DNA of 10,300 nt from Echinostoma caproni. Taxonomy: Eukaryota; Platyhelminthes; Trematoda; Plagiorchiida; Echinostomatidae. Below the pieces are notes generated by a model that was not told the origin of the DNA, searched no databases, and was given only the letters and a program-made list of their open reading frames with translations. Numbering within the stretch: position 1 is the first letter of the stretch; each line of letters starts with the position of its first letter. This document shows positions 7,431-10,300 of the stretch, piece by piece. The stretch covers positions 20,176-30,475 of the forward strand of contig UZAN01044577.1 of assembly GCA_900618425.1 (NCBI GenBank). The letters run 5' to 3'. A program made the translations under genes and the position numbers.

Positions 7431-8243
7431 TAACTGAATCCAAATGATCCCGTCTTGGTCAAGAACAGATTCCGCTAAATCAATGAACCAAACTTAAGGG
7501 TGAAATATGTCGACCGAATACACCAGTTGATTTGATTTGACTAGGGGTGCGAAAGGATCGAACTACTGATAGACCGTGTCATCCTATTGTTCAGCAAAGC
7601 CTGCCTCCTGGTACTGTTCGAATGTTGGAAACAAAAGTGAGCTCTTGTGGTCACTATACATTGTCCCACAAGACTAGACTATCGGGAACACAGAAGGATG
7701 TTATAGAAACAGATAATCATTTTAGAGTTTTAAACACACCAGTGGCCTATAGACAGAAACACGAAGCAAAGCATTGCAGCGAAAAATATATTTCCAAAGC
7801 TGTTCTCGGTTTACGTCTTATGGCCTCGGGACTTACCTCAGTCGAAAAAAGCGGCGATATGTCCACTGGTGATTAGTCAATCGATTACGTCTGGAAATGG
7901 TGTTCATGGAGAGTTCGGAGTGGGTTTATTTCACCAAACGTTAAAATAAAAAATTGTTATTTGTTAGCCTTTGAACGAATAACTGTAAACGAGCTAGTCG
8001 GGTGCTACGTTTATTCCTTGTTTGCCCACAATGTCTACTGGAAAACCATTTCATCTCTTTGTTGGGACACTCGCCAACTGTGCATCCCAGTTTTATGGCT
8101 TTGTTTAGACTCAACCCATGAATTTGCGGTCCTAGTTGACCCACTGAGCGCATGATTACAGGGGATTAAACATTCTACAGTATTGTTCACGTGAATGGAC
8201 AGACATAAGGGTTTGAGCTACTGTTTCTGTTGTCCTTCTTCTT
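7431..8243. other. Gene-free stretch with one unexplained open frame
   Basis: The plus strand is open for 109 codons at 7547-7876, but it begins at GTG, not ATG, and matches no family I recognise. There is no acceptor or donor pair of good quality at its edges. The protein is of mixed, non-repetitive composition (for example PCHPIVQQSLPPGTVRMLET), so an eroded transposon fragment is possible. A CACGTG palindrome occurs at 8189-8194. Shorter frames on both strands around 7941-8155 overlap antisense and look accidental. Confidence 0.45.
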
Positions 8244-8308
8244 CCAATAACAATAACCATTATTATTAATATTAATATTATTATTATTATTATTATTAAC
8301 ATTATTGG
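8244..8308. repeat. (ATT)n microsatellite flanked by inverted arms
   Basis: An ATT/TTA trinucleotide run (8259-8306) is bounded by CCAATAA (8244-8250) and its reverse complement TTATTGG (8302-8308). The interior contains AATATTAATATT, itself self-complementary. The whole could fold as an AT-rich hairpin or cruciform. Such palindromic AT repeats are prone to length change. No gene is nearby. Confidence 0.8.
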
Positions 8309-9806
8309 TTGAACCTCATAATATCAAAGGTTTAGGAATATGAAGTATATTAAAAAGTCGGAATTATAAATTTAGACGATGTTTTATCCTACAATTGACT
8401 GATACGTTTGTCAAGTATATATCTGTGGTCAGGTTGATTGATCGATTGACTGACTGATATTGTCAGCTGGTGCACACGCACGCACTCACGCCATACCAAT
8501 GGACACCACCACAATATCGTTCGGCTCCAGTACATCGGATATTTGCATTAAAATGTCTTCACTGATCACATTCGCTGACTGTCTGAATGCATACCTGATG
8601 GCCTAAGGATGTTGTGTAATGCTTGAGACAGTTGTCTGCCTGCCTATGTGCCTTCCTGCGTGTTGCCCGTTCGTACTTGTGTAGTGTAGAAGGCGAGTTG
8701 GCTGGCAAAACGTTTATTGATCCAATTCAAAAACAATCGGTTTGCTCGTTCACTTATATACATTCAATTTTTAACCGCGCGACAGGACGATTCATACCTC
8801 ATTCTGTTGATCAATCCCTGTTGGTTTTGGTCCACATTTGACACGTACGTCGCCTCTTCTTCGGCGCACCGTTCCGACCGGTTTGACCCGATCGTGGCAT
8901 AAGATACGTTGATCGATAGCTCCAACGTTGCGGTATTCGGTGGATATCTATCTGGCTAGCCGCGGATTGCCTATCGGGCTGTAATGGTCGATTCGTTCGT
9001 TTCGAGTGGTAGTCGACATTGACTCGTGAAGTACTTCCAGTCGCTACGTCAGCGCATCTGGTTGGTTGGGCCCCATTCTTAATTCCTTCCATCACACTTG
9101 TTCACCGGTCTATGAATCAGCTACATATTTACCGTCTACAATAAACGTATTGCTTAATTCACTGCGTAATTATCTACCTACTTAACCTGGACTACAATAG
9201 ATCCCAAGTAGTAACTTGAACAAAAAACTGTTCTGATGATGAAACATGAAGTTTTCAACGGATAGAAAGTAGATTATATTTGCTATGTTTTGCCAAGACG
9301 TATGATCGATATGAGCGCATCTTGACTAGCCCCCAACAACGATACGGAGAGAGAGAACACGGCTCAGAAAACGACAGTCAGAGTGCAGGATTGATCATGA
9401 CTCAATACGCAAATATATGTGGCGAACTGGGCGTACGAGAAACAACGTGGTGACGCACCAATCAGATCGCGTCCTTGATACTCCGGTTGATCAATAGGAC
9501 AACAGCTATCTGATTCGCCTTAATCATCCAATCCGGAATCGATTCGACTTTAGACGTCGCGAAAGCACTTGTGGTGTGACGCGGACAGATGCGTGGCCTG
9601 ACGGGTTCTGTGTGCTCCGTCCTAACAATATTATTAAAATCTTTGATGCAACCAACGGACACTACGATTTCTAATTTTGACAGCAGGAGTTTCTTTTGTG
9701 AAATTAACCTAATTTTTATTTGATTTCCTACTATGCTGATACTCAAAAGAGAGAGAGAGAAATACTTAAGTTGACAAGAGTCAGCCTCTATCATTAAAAC
9801 CGCCTT
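8309..9806. other. Gene-free flank or intron upstream of the CUB exon
   Basis: No exon with coding bias plus splice sites was found. The part at about 8840-9060 is richer in CpG than the surroundings and holds a 94-codon minus-strand frame (9095-8811) without recognisable domains. A second minus-strand frame (9794-9462) is also unrecognised. There are tetranucleotide-like GATT/GACT runs near 8436-8460, and GA runs near 9349 and 9750. If the CUB exon belongs to a plus-strand gene, this is its upstream intron. Confidence 0.5.
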
Positions 9807-9840
9807 CCGCCCCCCCCTCCCCCCTTGGTTCTGTGCTTAG
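9807..9840 (+). other. C-rich polypyrimidine tract and 3' splice acceptor
   Basis: A pyrimidine tract consisting almost entirely of cytosine (CGCCCCCCCCTCCCCCC) is followed by TTGGTTCTGTGCTTAG, ending in AG at 9839-9840. This fits a spliceosomal acceptor, although most acceptors use mainly T. The open frame also runs upstream across it from 9825, but that part would be intronic. The intron interrupts a codon after its first base (phase 1). Confidence 0.65.
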
Positions 9841-10129
9841 CTGCTTATTATCCCGGTCGGGTGCTCTCTCCTACGGAATTGACCATTCCGGGACCGGTGA
9901 GTACAATGCCCGCCTGTCGATTTCGCATCGACGCGGCCACAATGGGAAGTGATGAACTAAACGCAGTCGATCCGGGAGATCTGCCTGGTCTGACCGGGGA
10001 ATTGATTTCTCCCACCTACCCAGGATTCCATCCAGATGCATTGACTTGTGCCTATCAGCTGGTCGGCAGACCAACTCAGCGAATCAATGTGGACGTGTTG
10101 GACTTGGATTTACCGGAACAGTCGGACAC
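9841..10129 (+). CDS. Internal exon of a CUB-domain protein
   Basis: The 289-nt exon encodes about 96 residues, open throughout, between an acceptor AG at 9840 and donor GTGAGT at 10130. Its second half matches the start of a CUB domain, a beta-sandwich of extracellular proteins. A first conserved Cys (PACRFRI) is followed by G-x-L-x-SPTYPG (GELISPTYPGFHPD), a second Cys (LTCAYQLVG), the strand QRINVDVLDLDL, and EQSDT, after which CUB domains normally have a Cys and Asp that would lie in the next exon. The arrangement resembles CUBs of receptor-accessory proteins of the SOL-1/NETO type and of tolloid-like proteins, but one half-domain cannot choose between them. Residues before PACRF may be a linker from a preceding domain. 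The protein would be secreted or have its CUBs outside the cell, binding protein ligands or calcium. The exon starts with the last two bases of a codon and ends after two bases of another. Confidence 0.72.
9897..9902 (+). other. Alternative 5' splice donor candidate inside the exon
   Basis: GTGAGT, followed by AC and preceded by CCG, matches the donor consensus as well as the downstream donor. Use of this site would shorten the exon to 56 nt (9841-9896) and remove the CUB start. It would also change the exit phase from 2 to 0. The frame continues open across it, so read-through is the default interpretation. Confidence 0.35.
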
Positions 10130-10135
10130 GTGAGT
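10130..10135 (+). other. 5' splice donor after the CUB exon
   Basis: GTGAGT directly follows the last coding bases GGACAC. The frame meets an in-frame TGA at 10131-10133 if not spliced, which supports a real exon end here. The intron is phase 2 and extends beyond the window. Confidence 0.7.
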
Positions 10136-10300
10136 TTATACAACCATTAAAACTATGAACTTTATTGGGCCAATTCTGGTTGCCATTCTCTGATTGCCCA
10201 TTTGGTGGAATCAGTTTTGAGAAACACAAGAAAGTGGACAGTAGACTGGAACAGAAAAATTGAGAATTTAAGTGAACTAACGGTGACAAGGAAATTGAAA
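10136..10300. other. Start of downstream intron
   Basis: AT-rich sequence without coding character follows the donor to the window's end. No second CUB exon is visible within these bases. Nothing else is recognised. Confidence 0.6.

Noticed and set aside
7547..7876. 109-codon open frame as a gene
   Set aside because: It begins at GTG with no ATG, has no recognised domain and no convincing splice sites; it is kept only as a remark in the stretch description.
8811..9095. Minus-strand Arg-rich 94-codon frame in a CpG-richer patch
   Set aside because: The Arg richness follows from local CpG content. There is no domain, and no promoter or splice support was seen.
9228..9252. Second hammerhead candidate (CTGATGA followed by TGAAAC)
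   Set aside because: There is no stem II between the core and GAAAC, and no matching stem I, so it cannot fold as a hammerhead.
9825..9840. Coding start of the CUB protein at TTG 9825
   Set aside because: These bases form the end of the polypyrimidine tract and acceptor; TTG starts are not expected in an animal nuclear gene.
1..10300. CRISPR arrays, operons, bacterial promoters or ribosome binding sites
   Set aside because: No regularly spaced repeats or packed genes occur, and the splice signals and LINE/PLE/SINE relics identify the DNA as eukaryotic.

Overview
The window reads as eukaryotic, non-coding-rich DNA of a platyhelminth, most probably a digenean trematode. Reasons: one clean exon with consensus splice sites and a CUB-like extracellular domain; decayed 3' ends of two CR1/jockey-type LINEs; a decayed Penelope-like (PLE) reverse transcriptase; and a tRNA-type SINE-like repeat carrying a hammerhead-ribozyme-like motif, as in the Smα-type elements of schistosomes. 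There is no bacterial-style gene packing, and most open frames are short or run antisense to transposon relics. The species cannot be fixed from sequence alone.

Layout. 1-2136: no supportable gene, only small hairpins. 2137-2337 (-): an open, repeat-like stretch next to the PLE. 2359-3138 (-): PLE reverse transcriptase relic, recognisable in order from the N-terminal DKG motif to the motif B region, broken by stops and frameshifts. 3457-3629 (+): 5'- and 3'-truncated fragment of LINE family A. 3631-3923 (+): truncated copy of the SINE-like tail, ending on the window's only N. About 4310-4747 (+): longer copy of the same element with A/B-box-like pol III signals and the hammerhead-like fold. 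4938-5688 (-): second LINE-A copy, complete at its 3' end. 5690-6332 (+): C-terminal part of a CR1-like LINE B, meeting LINE A head to head at about 5680. 6333-9840: unassigned DNA with GT and ATT microsatellites. 9841-10129 (+): the CUB exon. 10130-10300: start of the next intron.

The simplest reading is that 9841-10129 is an internal exon of a secreted or membrane CUB-domain gene, and that much of the sequence upstream is a transposon-loaded intron or 5' flank. The most interesting element is the hammerhead-bearing SINE-like repeat. Its second, 5'-truncated copy begins within about 2 nt of the predicted self-cleavage position. All comparisons were made by eye; no search or folding program was run.
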